Assembly (NCBI GenBank): GCA_000381565.1
Contig: KB906725.1
Span: 2,235,818-2,299,817 of the forward strand
Direction: 5' to 3'
From: Oxalobacteraceae bacterium AB_14
Lineage (GTDB): Bacteria > Pseudomonadota > Gammaproteobacteria > Burkholderiales > Burkholderiaceae_D
Length of the DNA stretch: 64,000 nucleotides
Within the stretch, counting starts at the first letter, position 1. Each line of letters starts with the position of its first letter. Under the pieces are notes generated by a model. The model saw only the letters and a list, made by a program, of their open reading frames with translations, ran no database searches and had not been told where the DNA came from. Below, in pieces: positions 35,304-46,234 of this stretch. The translations under genes and the position numbers were made by a program.

Positions 35304-36074
35304 TCAGGCTTTGCGGCGGCGGGCGGCGGCTGCCAGGCCCAGCAGGCCGGCGCCGAGCATCATCCAGCTCGACGGCTCGGGCACGGCGCTCACGGCCGAG
35401 GTGAGGATGTTGTCGATCGCGAACTGGCCGCGGTCGCTGTTGAACGCGGTGCAGGAGCCGCCGGCGTTGCAGGCGTAGCCGTAGACATAGAACTCGGAGA
35501 ACAGCGTGGTGCTGAAGGCGCCGCTGGTGCTGTAGTTGGCGAACTCGAAGCCGTTGGCACCCGGGCCGCCGAGGTTGAAGGTGGCGGTCTGGGTGCCGGA
35601 GGCGCCGCTGGCCTGAATCTTGAGCAAGCCGGTCACGCTGGGATTGGTCGGGTCGACCGGTCCCAGGAAGGCGGCCTGGAACGACTTGATCAGGAAGCTC
35701 TGATGGTCCTGGTCACGTCTGGCGTACATCACGCTGTCGTTGACGGCGGCCAGGTAGGGGGTGTTGACGATCGGGCACTGCAGGCTCTGTGCGCACTGGC
35801 TGGCGCCGTCGTCGACGATCATGCCGACGTAGTCGCCGGCCTGGGCATCGCCGGAGTTGGAGAAGTTTTCAATGTAAAAGCCGTTGTTCACATACGACGT
35901 TTCACCGTGGTACATCACCGCGCCGGCGAGATTGTTGAAGTCGATGGTGGTGTCGGCATGGGCGGCTGGCAGGATAGCCAGCGCCAGCGAGCCGGCCAGT
36001 GCCGCCTTGATATAGCGGGACAGCACGCGGTGCAGCGGTGACTGCACGGCGGTAGAGATGAAATCATCTTGCAT
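35304..36074 (-). CDS. PEP-CTERM protein
   Basis: A 256-aa exported protein. A longer-than-usual N-region precedes the signal helix AALAGSLALAILPAAHA (cleavage about residue 41). The mature part starts DTTIDFNNLAGAVMY. The C-terminus has VPEPSSWMMLGAG, a hydrophobic helix, then RRRKA. The start is ATG 36074 because AAAGGGG precedes it at proper spacing, although the frame opens at 36119. It is co-directional with and 28 bp upstream of the S8 protease gene, so both are probably expressed together. The function is unknown. Confidence 0.83.
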   Translation of the reverse strand: MQDDFISTAVQSPLHRVLSRYIKAALAGSLALAILPAAHADTTIDFNNLAGAVMYHGETSYVNNGFYIENFSNSGDAQAGDYVGMIVDDGASQCAQSLQCPIVNTPYLAAVNDSVMYARRDQDHQSFLIKSFQAAFLGPVDPTNPSVTGLLKIQASGASGTQTATFNLGGPGANGFEFANYSTSGAFSTTLFSEFYVYGYACNAGGSCTAFNSDRGQFAIDNILTSAVSAVPEPSSWMMLGAGLLGLAAAARRRKA

Positions 36075-36448
36075 GGAAAAACCCCTTTGATGTTTTAAAT
36101 TTATTGACAACACCCACAACCCCCGATTTGTTCATTGATCAGGTTGCTTTCGAGTATAGGCATAATTGCAATTGAAGTAGGCAATTGGTCAACGATTTTT
36201 ATACTAGTTAAAGGCCGTTTTACCGCGCTTAGTTCTGTTTCGACAATGACAGTTTGATGACGGAATATTTATAGTTTTATTTTGGAAACGTGATGAAAAC
36301 ACCACAGATTGCAAGAAAAGAAAAGATGGGAAACTTGCCATTTTCACGCCGTCGTGTCGACTTTCAAGAAAAGATTGTCCGGTATGCAATCCGCGTGGTA
36401 GCCTCTGATATCTCGCCCTCAAGGCGTGCGAATTAAGGAGTGGTTCGG
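36075..36448. other. 374-bp AT-rich divergent intergenic region
   Basis: No gene is seen. It must carry promoters for the leftward PEP-CTERM gene and the rightward secretion operon. A 10-bp palindrome AATTGCAATT is at 36164-36173. A rightward -35/-10 candidate is listed separately. It is much richer in A+T than the flanking genes. Confidence 0.5.
36246..36275 (+). promoter_or_regulatory. Candidate sigma-70-type promoter for the secretion operon
   Basis: ATGACA (36246-36251), an 18-bp spacer and TATAGT (36270-36275) match both consensus hexamers at five of six positions. It lies about 170 bp upstream of gspG. Chosen by eye. Confidence 0.35.
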
Positions 36449-36892
36449 ATGGAAGTTGCAAAGAAACACCGTCGGTCCGCGGCCCACAAGGCTGGCGGCT
36501 TTACCCTGCTGGAATTGCTGGTCGTGATCGTGATCATCGGTTTGCTGGCGGCGTATGTCGGTCCCAAGTATTTCGCCCAGCTGGGCAAGTCGGAAGTGAC
36601 CATCGCCAAGGCGCAGATCGAAGCGTTCGAGAAATCGCTCGACACCTACCGCCTCGACGTCGGCCGCTACCCGACCACCGACGAGGGCCTGGCCGCCTTG
36701 CTGGTCGCGCCGGCCACGGCGGGCGCCAAGTGGAACGGACCGTACCTGAAGAAGAGCGTGCCGCCCGATCCGTGGGGCCATCCCTACCTGTACAAGGCGC
36801 CGGGCAGCAAGTCTGAATTCGACATCACCTCGCTGGGCCGCGACGGTCAGCCCGGCGGTAGCGGCGAAGACGCCGACATCAGCTCACAATAA
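36449..36892 (+). CDS. gspG: Type II secretion major pseudopilin GspG
   Basis: A 147-aa prepilin. The leader ends at G17, followed by F18 and E22 in GGFTLLELLVVIVIIGLL, the prepilin peptidase site and Glu5. The C-terminal half keeps canonical GspG features: RYPTTDEGL, DPWGHPYLY and the calcium-binding loop around LGRDGQPGGSGEDADI. The start is ATG 36449, since AAGGAG at 36435-36440 is 8 bp upstream; a GTG at 36440 overlaps that site. It forms the pseudopilus and is the first gene of an eleven-gene operon. No prepilin peptidase gene is present in the window. Confidence 0.92.
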   Translation: MEVAKKHRRSAAHKAGGFTLLELLVVIVIIGLLAAYVGPKYFAQLGKSEVTIAKAQIEAFEKSLDTYRLDVGRYPTTDEGLAALLVAPATAGAKWNGPYLKKSVPPDPWGHPYLYKAPGSKSEFDITSLGRDGQPGGSGEDADISSQ

Positions 36893-36922
36893 GCCTCGCC
36901 GTCACGGAAAGCAGTTTTCGCC

Positions 36923-38115
36923 ATGCAGTTCGATGTCCGCACCTTGTCGGCCGATATGGCCATCTCCCATCTGGTGATCGATGGCCGCGATGAGGCCGAC
37001 GCGCGCCGTCAGGTGGAGGCGCGCGGCCTGTACGTCAGCGCCATCGCGCCGGCGCGGGGAGGGCTCGGCCTGCGCGGCGGCAAGGCGCGCGGCAAGGGCC
37101 TCTCGCTGGTGCTGTTCAGCCAGGAATTGCTGGCCTTGCTCACCGCCGGCCTCGGCATCGTCGAGGGCCTGGAGGCGCTGCTGGAAAAGGAAACCAGCCC
37201 CGTCACCCGCAGCGTGCTCGAGCGCCTGCTGGCCGGGCTGCGCGAAGGCCAGCGCTTTTCCGCCGTGCTGGCCGAGCAGCCGGAACTGTTCCCGCCGCTG
37301 TACATCGGCATCGTCAAGGCGGCCGAGGGCACCTCCGACCTGCCGCGTTCCCTGTCCCGCTTCATCGACTACCAGCAGCGCATCGACCTGGTGCGCGGCA
37401 AGCTGGTGTCGGCCGCGATCTATCCGTGCATCCTGCTGCTGGTCGGCGGCGGCGTCAGCCTGTTCCTGATCGGTTATGTGGTGCCGCGCTTCGCCGAGGT
37501 CTACCAGGGCGCCGGGCGCAACCTGCCGTGGCTGTCGCAGCAGATGCTGAACTGGGGCCAGTTCGCCGGCGCGCATACCACCGTGCTGCTGGGCGGCATC
37601 GCCGCCGTGCTGGCCGCGCTGGTGCTGGGCGTGCGCCAGCTGATGGGCAACGGCGGCCTGGCCCGCCTGATGGGGCGCCTGCCCGGGATCGGCGAGCGGG
37701 TGCGCATCTACGAATTGTCGCGCCTGTACCTGACCTTGGGCATGCTCAGCGAAGGCGGCATCACCATCGTCCATGCGATCGAGACCGTGCAGGGCATGGT
37801 CTCGGCCGGCATCCGCCGGAACCTGCAAACGGCGCGCGCCGACATCGAATCGGGCCTGCCGCTGTCGACCGCCTTCGAGGCCAGCAACCTGACCACGCCG
37901 ATCTCGCTGCGCATGCTGCGGGTGGGCGAGCGCACCGGCGACATGGGCCCGATGCTGACCCAGTCCGCGGCCTTCTACGACGGCGAAATCAGCCGCTGGA
38001 TAGAACGCTTCACCCGCACCTTCGAACCGCTGCTGATGGCCGCCATCGGCCTGGTGGTCGGCGCCATCGTGGTGCTGCTGTATATGCCGATTTTCGATCT
38101 GGCCGGAGACATGTC

Positions 38116-38119
<4 letters not shown>
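36923..38119 (+). CDS. gspF: Type II secretion inner-membrane platform protein GspF
   Basis: A 398-aa protein of normal GspF/PilC length. It has two cytoplasmic T2SSF domains (about 65-190 and 268-390) and three membrane segments (about 165-190, 215-235, 370-392). It has FSQELLALLTAGLGIVEGLE and the matching second-domain TLGMLSEGGITIVHAIE. It links the ATPase to pseudopilus assembly. It ends by overlapping gspE (ATGA at 38116). Confidence 0.92.
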
Positions 38120-39811
<1,692 letters not shown>

Positions 39812-39819
<8 letters not shown>

Positions 39820-40666
39820 AGCAATTGGCCTATCCCTGCGCATCGGCGTCTCCGGCTTTGCCGTCAGCCTGCTGCGCATCAGCCGCTGGCGCGGCGAGCC
39901 GGTGACGGTGCTGGCCGAGCATGCGTTCGCGCCGTCGGGCGAACATCCGTTCGACGCCATCGCCAACGCCCTGCGCGCGCTGCTGGGCGAACAGCTCGGC
40001 GATCAAAGCGTGGCCGGCTGGCCGGTCAGCATCGTGCTGGCCGACGACCTGACCCGCCTGTGGCGCGTGACGCCGCCGCCGGCAGCGGCGCGGCTGGCCG
40101 ATATCGAGGCGGCGGCCGGCTTCCGCTTCCAGGCGCTGTACGGCGAGGCGCCCGCCGCCTGGCAGATCTCCGGCGACTGGAACGCCGCGCAGCCGTTCTT
40201 CGCCGCCGCCGTGCCGCGCGCCTTGCTGGCCGTGCTGCGGCTGGTGGCGCAGGAATTCAAGCTGCACGTGGTCGGCATCGAGCCGCACTTCGTCACCGCC
40301 TACAACCGCTGGCGGCGCGGCGTGAAGCCGGGTGCGTGGTTCGGGCTGGCGCACGACCACCTGCTGACGCTGGCCGCCATCGAAGCCGACGGCACGGGCA
40401 TCCGCGCGATCCGCGCCTTGCCGATGCCGGCCGGGCAGGGCGCCGACCAATACTGGCTGGGCCAGACGCTGAGGCGCGAAGCGCTGCTGCTGGACATGCC
40501 CGAGCCGGAGCTGCTGCAAGTGTGCGGCGCCGCGCCGGCCGCGTGGAGCAAGCCGGTGAGCAATCCGGCGCACATCGCCTGCGCCGTGCTGGACCAGGAG
40601 CAGCAGGCCTCCAGCGGCGGCCTGTCGACGATGGCGCTGCTGGCGCGCGGCGGGAGCACGACATGA
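39812..40666 (+). CDS. PilM/GspL-like cytoplasmic actin-fold protein of the secretion operon
   Basis: A 284-aa protein without membrane segment. It has weak similarity in layout to the PilM/MshI/GspL cytoplasmic domain: an N-terminal RIGVSGFAVSLLRI strand pair, and a VVGIEPHFVTAYNRWRRG segment like the PilM midpoint. Its position (after gspE, before a PilN-like gene, all with ATGA overlaps) supports this. It would link the ATPase to the periplasmic frame. The assignment rests mainly on order and size. Confidence 0.6.
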
Positions 40667-41208
40667 AGAGCATGAACATCGATTTCGCGCCGCGCAGCCT
40701 GCGCCGCACCCTGTTCCACACGCCTCCGGCGCTGCTGGCGCTGGCCGGCGCCGGGCTGCTGCTGTGCGCGGCCGCTGCCTTCGGCGGCTGGAAGCTGGTC
40801 GAGCAGCAGCGCCTGCGCGAGCATCAGCTGCTCCACCTGCGGGAACGCGCGGCGGCCATCTCGGCGCGGCCGGTGGAAGTGGCGCAGGTGGCGATACCGG
40901 AGGGGCAGGCCGCCTTCGTCAACGGCGCCATCTTGCAACTGAACCTGCCGTGGCGCGAGCTGCAGGACGCGGTGGCCGCCGCCACGCCGCGCGACGTCGC
41001 GCTGGTGGCGATGGAGCCGGACCCGCGCAAGCGGGTGCTGAAGATCACCGCTGAGACAAAAAACAGCGACGACATGGTGGCCTACGTGGCGGAGCTGAAA
41101 CAGCAGGAACTGTTCAGCGGCGTGATGCTGACCCGTCATGAAATCAATGAGCAGGACCCGAACCGGCCCTTGCGCTTCCAGCTGGAGGCGACATGGATAG
41201 CCCGATGA
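40663..41208 (+). CDS. PilN-like inner-membrane protein of the secretion operon
   Basis: A 181-aa bitopic protein. A short cytoplasmic N-terminus (MKSMNIDFAP) contains an N-x-D-F type element like the PilN motif that binds PilM. One membrane helix (about 23-43) follows, then a coiled-coil-like and ferredoxin-like periplasmic part. The ATG overlaps the previous stop. Members of this family build the inner-membrane alignment subcomplex of type IV pili; GspL is the T2SS counterpart of PilM-PilN combined. Confidence 0.65.
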   Translation: MKSMNIDFAPRSLRRTLFHTPPALLALAGAGLLLCAAAAFGGWKLVEQQRLREHQLLHLRERAAAISARPVEVAQVAIPEGQAAFVNGAILQLNLPWRELQDAVAAATPRDVALVAMEPDPRKRVLKITAETKNSDDMVAYVAELKQQELFSGVMLTRHEINEQDPNRPLRFQLEATWIAR

Positions 41209-41756
41209 CCAAGGTTAACGTTGCCGCCATCGCGCTGCGCGCGCGGCTGGCGCTGGCGCGCCTGGGCGCGCCGGCCTGCGTCGCCATTGCACTGTGCGTG
41301 GCCGGCGCCGCCGCGTGGGCCTGGCTGCTGCCGCAGCGCGCGGCGCAGGCGCAGCGGATGGCGCGACCCTTGCCGACGCCGGCCTCGCTGGTGACGGCGC
41401 CGCCGCCGCCGTCGGCCAACCAGAACCTGGCCGGCTTCTATGAAGTGCTGGGCGAGAAGCGCTACGCCGAGCAGCAGGTCAAGGTGCTGTTCGACCTGGC
41501 GGCCAAGAACAACCTGTCGCTGAGCCAGGGCGAATACAAGGGCGCCTACGACAAGGCCAGCCGCGTCAGCACCTACCAGATCCTGCTGCCGGTGAAGGGG
41601 CCGTATCAATCGATCTGGCAGTTCGCCATGCAGGGCCTGCGCGACATGCCGTTTGCCTCGCTGGACGAAGTCGGCTTCCGCCGCGAAGCCATCGCCGAAC
41701 CGACGGTGGAGGCGCGTTTGCGCTTCACCTTGTACCTGAAGGACGGCGAGCCATGA
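41193..41756 (+). CDS. PilO/GspM-like inner-membrane protein of the secretion operon
   Basis: A 187-aa bitopic protein. One membrane helix lies at about 28-46, followed by a proline-rich linker (LVTAPPPPSANQ). A periplasmic ferredoxin-like domain has LFDLAAKNNLSLSQGEYK and YQILLPVKGPYQSIWQF, which resembles the PilO core (the latter stretch is typical of PilO-like folds). It overlaps the PilN-like gene by 16 bp and the next gene by 4 bp. It probably pairs with the PilN-like protein. Confidence 0.65.
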   Translation: MDSPMTKVNVAAIALRARLALARLGAPACVAIALCVAGAAAWAWLLPQRAAQAQRMARPLPTPASLVTAPPPPSANQNLAGFYEVLGEKRYAEQQVKVLFDLAAKNNLSLSQGEYKGAYDKASRVSTYQILLPVKGPYQSIWQFAMQGLRDMPFASLDEVGFRREAIAEPTVEARLRFTLYLKDGEP

Positions 41757-42292
41757 AGCCTTATCAGACCGCGATGGGTCTGGCGCTGGCGGTCGCCGGC
41801 GGCCTGGTGCTGTTCGGCGATAACTCGCCGGCGGGCGACATCGCCGAGCCGGTGACGCGCGGCCGCGCCACCTCGGCCGCACCGGCGCCACGTGCCGGCA
41901 AGGACGCCAAGCCGCAGGCCGAAGTGGCGATCCTGCGCCTGACGCCGCGCGCCATGCTCGTTGGTGAATCCGGCGAGGCCACCTTCGCCTCGGGTGAGGG
42001 CGTGTTCCAGGGGCAGAACTGGAATCCGCCGCCGCCACCGCCGCCGCCCGCGTCGAACGCGCCGCCGCCAGCGCCGGTGGCGCCGCCGATGCCGTTCACT
42101 GTGATCGGCAAGGCCGTCGCCGACGGCGCCTGGGAAGTCTACCTGGCGCGCGGCGACAAGACTTACGTCGTTAAAAACCAGACCGTCATCGACGGCACGT
42201 ATCGGGTCGAGAAGATCGCGCCGCCGCTGATGTCCGTGACCTATCTGCCTTTGAACCAGCTACAACAGATCAATATTGGAGTCCTCGACTGA
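41753..42292 (+). CDS. PilP/GspC-like protein with an octaproline run
   Basis: A 179-aa protein with an N-terminal membrane segment (about 6-22). A disordered linker contains PPPPPPPP (eight prolines) and further proline pairs up to about residue 110. A small C-terminal beta domain follows: FTVIGKAVADGAWEVYLARG and YVVKNQTVIDGTYRVEKI, reminiscent of PilP/GspC homology regions that contact the secretin. It lies directly upstream of the secretin gene, as PilP and GspC do. The eight prolines would need EF-P for translation. Its last base is the first base of the next gene. Confidence 0.6.
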   Translation: MKPYQTAMGLALAVAGGLVLFGDNSPAGDIAEPVTRGRATSAAPAPRAGKDAKPQAEVAILRLTPRAMLVGESGEATFASGEGVFQGQNWNPPPPPPPPASNAPPPAPVAPPMPFTVIGKAVADGAWEVYLARGDKTYVVKNQTVIDGTYRVEKIAPPLMSVTYLPLNQLQQINIGVLD

Positions 42293-44304
42293 TGGCTAGT
42301 CATCTGAAGAATTTGGGCCGCCGCGCCGCGCTGCCTGCCATGCTGGCGATCGCCCTGGGCGGTTGCGCCGGCCAAATGGCCTATCGCGATGGCCGCGACC
42401 TGATCGCCAGGAACCAGCTGGAAGCGGGCCTGCTCAAGTACCAGGAAGCCGTCAAGGCCGAACCGGGCAACGCCGAATACCGCGCCGCCTATCTGCTGGC
42501 GCGCGACCGCGCCACGCTGCGCTTGCTCGACCAGGCCGAACGCCAGCAGTCGGAAGGCAAGCTGGACCTGGCGGAGCAGGGCTACCGCCGGGTGCAGGCG
42601 CTGGAGCCGCTCAACGAGCGCGCCCGCGCCGGCCTGCGCGCGTTGGAGCGCGACGAACGCCAGGCCGGGCTGATGGCCGCCGCCGCCGAACATGTAAACA
42701 AGGGCGAGTACGAACTGGCCAGGCAAAAGCTCAATGCGCTGCTGACCGAAACGCCGGCCAACGAGAAAGCGCGCCTGATGCTGCGCGAAGTGAGCGAAAA
42801 ACTCGCGCCGCCGGCGGCGGCGTCGGGCCTGGCGAAAACCTACAAGCAGCCGATCTCGATCGAGTTCCGCGACGCGCCGCTCAAGCAGGTGTTCGAGGTG
42901 ATCTCGCGCCGCTCCGGCCTGAACTTCGTGTTCGACAAGGACGTCAAGACCGACCAGCGCACCACCGTGCTGCTGAAGAACAGCACCGTCGAATCGGCGA
43001 TCTACTTCCTGCTGCTGACCAATCAGCTGGAGCAGCAGGTGATGGATGCGAACACCATCCTGATCTACCCGAACGTGGCGTCCAAGCTGAAGGAATACCA
43101 GGAGATGACGGTCAAGACCTTCTTCCTGGCCAACGCCGAAGCCAAGCTGGTGGCCAACACGCTCAAGACCATCCTCAAGTCGCGCGACGTGGTGGTCGAT
43201 GAAAAGCTCAATCTGCTGATCGTGCGCGACAGCCCGGAAGCGATCCGCCTGGCCGAGAAGCTGGTGGCCCTGCAGGATGCGCCGGAAGCGGAGGTGATGC
43301 TGGAGGTGGAGATCCTGGAAGTGAAGAAGAGCAGCGTGATGGACCTGGGCGTGGTGTGGCCGACCGGGGTCGGCCTGACGCCGCTGTCGACCTCGGGCGG
43401 CACCGGCATCACCATCCGCGACCTGAACAACCTGAACCAGCGCACCATCGGCGTGACCGGCATCTCGGCCGGCATCAACGCCAACAAGAACGACCAGGAT
43501 TCCAACCTGCTGGCCAATCCGCGCATCCGCGTGCGCAACAAGGAAAAGGCCAAGATCGTCATCGGCGACAAGCTGCCGGTGGTCACTACCACGGTGTCGT
43601 CCGGCGTCGGCGGCTTCGCCAGCGATTCGATCACCTATGTCGATGTCGGCCTGACGCTGAACGTCGAGCCGACCATCTACCTGAACGACGAAGTGGCGAT
43701 CCGCGTGCAGCTGGAAGTGAGCAACCTGACCAACACCATCACCACCAAGAACGGCGGCACCGCCTACCAGATCGGCACGCGCCAGGCGTCGACCATGCTG
43801 CAGCTCAAGGATGGCGAGAACCAGGTGCTGGCCGGCCTGATCAACAACGAAGAACGCGGCACCGCCAACCACGTGCCGGGCGCGGGCGACCTGCCCATCA
43901 TCGGCCGTCTGTTCGGCAGCAAGCGCGACGACAGCCAGAAGACCGAGATCGTGCTGTCGATCACGCCGCACCTGATCCGCAGGGTGCAGCGGCCGGAAGC
44001 CTCGGCTTCGGAGTTCTCTGCCGGCACCGAGGCGAGCTTCCGCCGCCGTCCGGACCTGAGCGCGCGCCCCGCCGTGGCGATGCCGCCTTCGCCGGGCGCC
44101 TTGCCGCCGCCGGCGGGCGTGTTGACGGCGCCGGTGCGTCCGCCGCTGCCGGTGCAAGCCATGCCGATCTCGCAGGGGCAGCCGGCGCCGCTGGCGCCCA
44201 GCCAGGGGCACCAGCCGCAGCCGGTGCCGACGCCGGAGCCGCAGCCGCAGCCGCAGCCGCAGCAAGCGCCGCAGCAAGCGCCGCAGCAACAACGGGTGCA
44301 GTAA
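42292..44304 (+). CDS. TPR-containing lipoprotein secretin (GspD/PilQ-like)
   Basis: A 670-aa outer-membrane secretin. A lipoprotein signal with lipobox LGGC (Cys25) is followed by TPR-like helices (about 30-170). An STN/N-domain starts with ISIEFRDAPLKQVFEVI, and the secretin core (about 320-560) has VGLTLNVEPTIYLNDEVAI, VPGAGDLPIIGRLFGSKR and ITPHLIR. The tail is Pro/Gln-rich. N-terminal TPRs fused to a lipidated secretin are unlike canonical GspD; lipidation could replace a pilotin. It forms the outer-membrane channel of this system. Confidence 0.88.
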   Translation: MASHLKNLGRRAALPAMLAIALGGCAGQMAYRDGRDLIARNQLEAGLLKYQEAVKAEPGNAEYRAAYLLARDRATLRLLDQAERQQSEGKLDLAEQGYRRVQALEPLNERARAGLRALERDERQAGLMAAAAEHVNKGEYELARQKLNALLTETPANEKARLMLREVSEKLAPPAAASGLAKTYKQPISIEFRDAPLKQVFEVISRRSGLNFVFDKDVKTDQRTTVLLKNSTVESAIYFLLLTNQLEQQVMDANTILIYPNVASKLKEYQEMTVKTFFLANAEAKLVANTLKTILKSRDVVVDEKLNLLIVRDSPEAIRLAEKLVALQDAPEAEVMLEVEILEVKKSSVMDLGVVWPTGVGLTPLSTSGGTGITIRDLNNLNQRTIGVTGISAGINANKNDQDSNLLANPRIRVRNKEKAKIVIGDKLPVVTTTVSSGVGGFASDSITYVDVGLTLNVEPTIYLNDEVAIRVQLEVSNLTNTITTKNGGTAYQIGTRQASTMLQLKDGENQVLAGLINNEERGTANHVPGAGDLPIIGRLFGSKRDDSQKTEIVLSITPHLIRRVQRPEASASEFSAGTEASFRRRPDLSARPAVAMPPSPGALPPPAGVLTAPVRPPLPVQAMPISQGQPAPLAPSQGHQPQPVPTPEPQPQPQPQQAPQQAPQQQRVQ

Positions 44305-44308
44305 GCGC

Positions 44309-44785
44309 ATGATGAAACGCGGCCGCGGGTTCACGCTGATCGAGCTGCTGGTGACGCTGGCCATCCTCGGCCTGCTCAGCGCCCTGGTGGTGCCGACCGC
44401 GCAGGTGGTGGTGCAGCGCCGCCAGGAGCAGGAGCTGCGCGAGGCGCTGCACCAGATCCGCGCCGCGCTGGACGCCTACAAGCTGGCCTACGACCAGGGC
44501 CGGGTCGCCAAGACGCTGGCGGCGACCGGCTATCCGAAGACGCTCGACCTGCTGGTGGAGGGCGTGCCGGATCTGCAGAACCCCAAGCATCTGAAGATGT
44601 ATTTCCTGCGCCGGGTGCCGCGCGATCCGTTCAACCCGGACGCCACGCTGAGCGAGTCGCAAACCTGGGGCAAGCGCAGCTACGCCAGCGACGCCGACCA
44701 GCCGAAGGAGGGCGAGGACGTCTACGACGTCTACAGCTTGAGCGACAAGACCGGCCTGAACGGCGTACCCTACAAAAAATGGTGA
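44309..44785 (+). CDS. Pseudopilin (prepilin-type N-terminal domain)
   Basis: A 158-aa prepilin. The leader ends at G7, followed by F8 and E12 in GFTLIELLVTLAILGLL. The rest contains LREALHQIRAALDAYKLAYD and YFLRRVPRDPFN, seen in GspG/GspH-like pseudopilins. It lacks the GspG calcium loop. It is the second pseudopilin of the operon and overlaps the next one by 7 bp. Confidence 0.82.
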   Translation: MMKRGRGFTLIELLVTLAILGLLSALVVPTAQVVVQRRQEQELREALHQIRAALDAYKLAYDQGRVAKTLAATGYPKTLDLLVEGVPDLQNPKHLKMYFLRRVPRDPFNPDATLSESQTWGKRSYASDADQPKEGEDVYDVYSLSDKTGLNGVPYKKW

Positions 44786-45159
44786 CCATGAAGACCAAAG
44801 GATTCACGCTGATCGAGCTGCTGGTGGTGCTGGGCATCGTCGCGCTGATGCTGACGCTGGCCGTGCCGCGCTACTTCCCCAGCATCGACAAGTCGAAGGA
44901 GGTGGTGCTGGCCGATAACCTGCGCAATGTGCGGCAGGTGCTGGACCAGTACTATGGCGACACCGGCCGCTATCCCGATTCGCTGGAACAGCTGGTGGAG
45001 AAGAAGTACCTGCGGGCGATGCCGGTCGATCCGATCACGGAAAGCGACAGCACCTGGGTCATCGTGCCGCCGGAAGACGCCGGCAAGGGCGGCGTCTACA
45101 ACATCAAGAGCGGCGCCCCCGGCAACGACCGCAGCGGCAAACCCTACGCCGACTGGTGA
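44779..45159 (+). CDS. Pseudopilin, GspG-like, short
   Basis: A 126-aa prepilin. The leader ends at G8, followed by F9 and E13 in GFTLIELLVVLGIVALML. It continues with RQVLDQYYGDTGRYPDSLEQL and a truncated GspG-like end. ATG 44779 is used; ATG 44788 is also possible. Its stop overlaps the next gene start (TGATG). Confidence 0.82.
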   Translation: MVTMKTKGFTLIELLVVLGIVALMLTLAVPRYFPSIDKSKEVVLADNLRNVRQVLDQYYGDTGRYPDSLEQLVEKKYLRAMPVDPITESDSTWVIVPPEDAGKGGVYNIKSGAPGNDRSGKPYADW

Positions 45160-45827
45160 TGGGTGCGCGACGCCGGAGCCGCAGCGGCGGCTTTACCTAT
45201 CTGAGCCTGATCATCCTGCTGGCGATCATCGGGCTGGTGACGGCGTCGGCGTTGAAGCTGGGCTCGGTGATACAACGCAGCCGGGCGGAGCTGGAATTGC
45301 TCGATATCGGCGCCGCCTTCAGCGACGCCTTGAAAAGCTATGCCGACGCCACGCCCGCCGGGCAGCCGCCGCAGCCGCCGTCGCTGAAGGAATTGCTGAA
45401 GGACCCGCGCTTTCCCGGCACCCGCCGGCATCTGCGTAAATTGTTCGTCGACCCGATGACCGGCAAAGCCGAGTGGGGCATCGTCTATCTCGGCGACAAG
45501 GTCGGCGTGTTGGCGGTGTACAGCCTGTCCGCGGATAAGCCGGTGAAGATAGGGAACTTCGCCGCGCGCTATTCCGGGTTTGAAGGCAAGAGCCATATTT
45601 CTGACTGGAAGTTTGCGATGGCGCAGGCCGGGCCGGAGCCAAGCTTGATGACCGGGCCGGCGCCGACCATCGCCGCCAAGGTGGTTGAGCCACAGGCGCC
45701 CGCTGCGCCTGCGCCGGCTGCGCCGGCGCCAAGCACCGAACCGCCTGTTTCGCCTCTAGCTCCGGACGAGCCTGCGCTTCCCAAGCGGCCGGATACGCCG
45801 CAGGCGCCTCCGGTGCCGCAAGAATAA
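45159..45827 (+). CDS. Minor pseudopilin-like protein lacking Glu5, with a Pro/Ala-rich tail
   Basis: A 222-aa protein. The leader-like GGFTYLSLIILLAIIGLV has G11/F12, but Ser16 stands where pilins have Glu5. Among T2SS pseudopilins, absence of Glu5 is a trait of the tip protein GspK; this protein is shorter than GspK and not recognisably homologous beyond that. A globular part (residues 40-160) is followed by a tail rich in Pro and Ala. ATG 45159 is chosen over GTG 45156. It is the last gene of the operon; no clear terminator follows. Confidence 0.7.
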   Translation: MGARRRSRSGGFTYLSLIILLAIIGLVTASALKLGSVIQRSRAELELLDIGAAFSDALKSYADATPAGQPPQPPSLKELLKDPRFPGTRRHLRKLFVDPMTGKAEWGIVYLGDKVGVLAVYSLSADKPVKIGNFAARYSGFEGKSHISDWKFAMAQAGPEPSLMTGPAPTIAAKVVEPQAPAAPAPAAPAPSTEPPVSPLAPDEPALPKRPDTPQAPPVPQE

Positions 45828-46234
45828 GCGCATAAGGCGATGCAACTGTATCAAAAGAGCAACAGCGCCATGCTGCGCCTGCGATTTCTTCGCAGCTTAG
45901 GCATGAGTTGTCGCGCCCGTCGCAGGAGCAGTGCCTCCACGCCCGTGAGGAAGCGATTCCATCAATGAGGGAATATTTTCAATATGTGCTTACGAGGCAA
46001 TAATAGTCGTAAAAATGCGCATTTCCATCATGGAATAAGCATTAAAATTATTGCGCTGCAGAACAATTTTTACACTGTGAAATAAGTTGTCTCAGAGAAA
46101 ACTAAAATGGAAAATTTGCAATGACAATTCGTGCCGTTATGCTATTATTTGTTCGGTAGCACTTCTACACTCTTATTAACAACACGGTGGTTGGCGAAAA
46201 GCGCAGCCACAATTCGTTTGATTAAGGAAATCAC
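45828..46234. other. 407-bp AT-rich intergenic region upstream of a PEP-CTERM gene
   Basis: No gene is seen. A small hairpin CTGCGA / TCGCAG lies at 45879-45895. The last 200 bp are markedly AT-rich and contain the promoter candidate listed at 46116. An AAGGAAAT near 46226 is the likely ribosome binding site for the gene at 46235. Confidence 0.5.
46116..46148 (+). promoter_or_regulatory. Candidate promoter for the PEP-CTERM gene 46235
   Basis: TTGCAA (46116) is 16 bp from TATGCT (46138). Alternatively ATGACA (46121) is 16 bp from TATTAT (46143). Either pair would give a leader of roughly 80-90 nt. Chosen by eye in an AT-rich stretch. Confidence 0.35.

Noticed and set aside
36075..36448. Sigma-54 promoter (-24/-12) for PEP-CTERM genes, as in PrsK/PrsR systems
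   Set aside because: I looked for TGGCAC-N5-TTGC in this region and upstream of 24728 and 46235. No match kept both the GG and GC at proper spacing.
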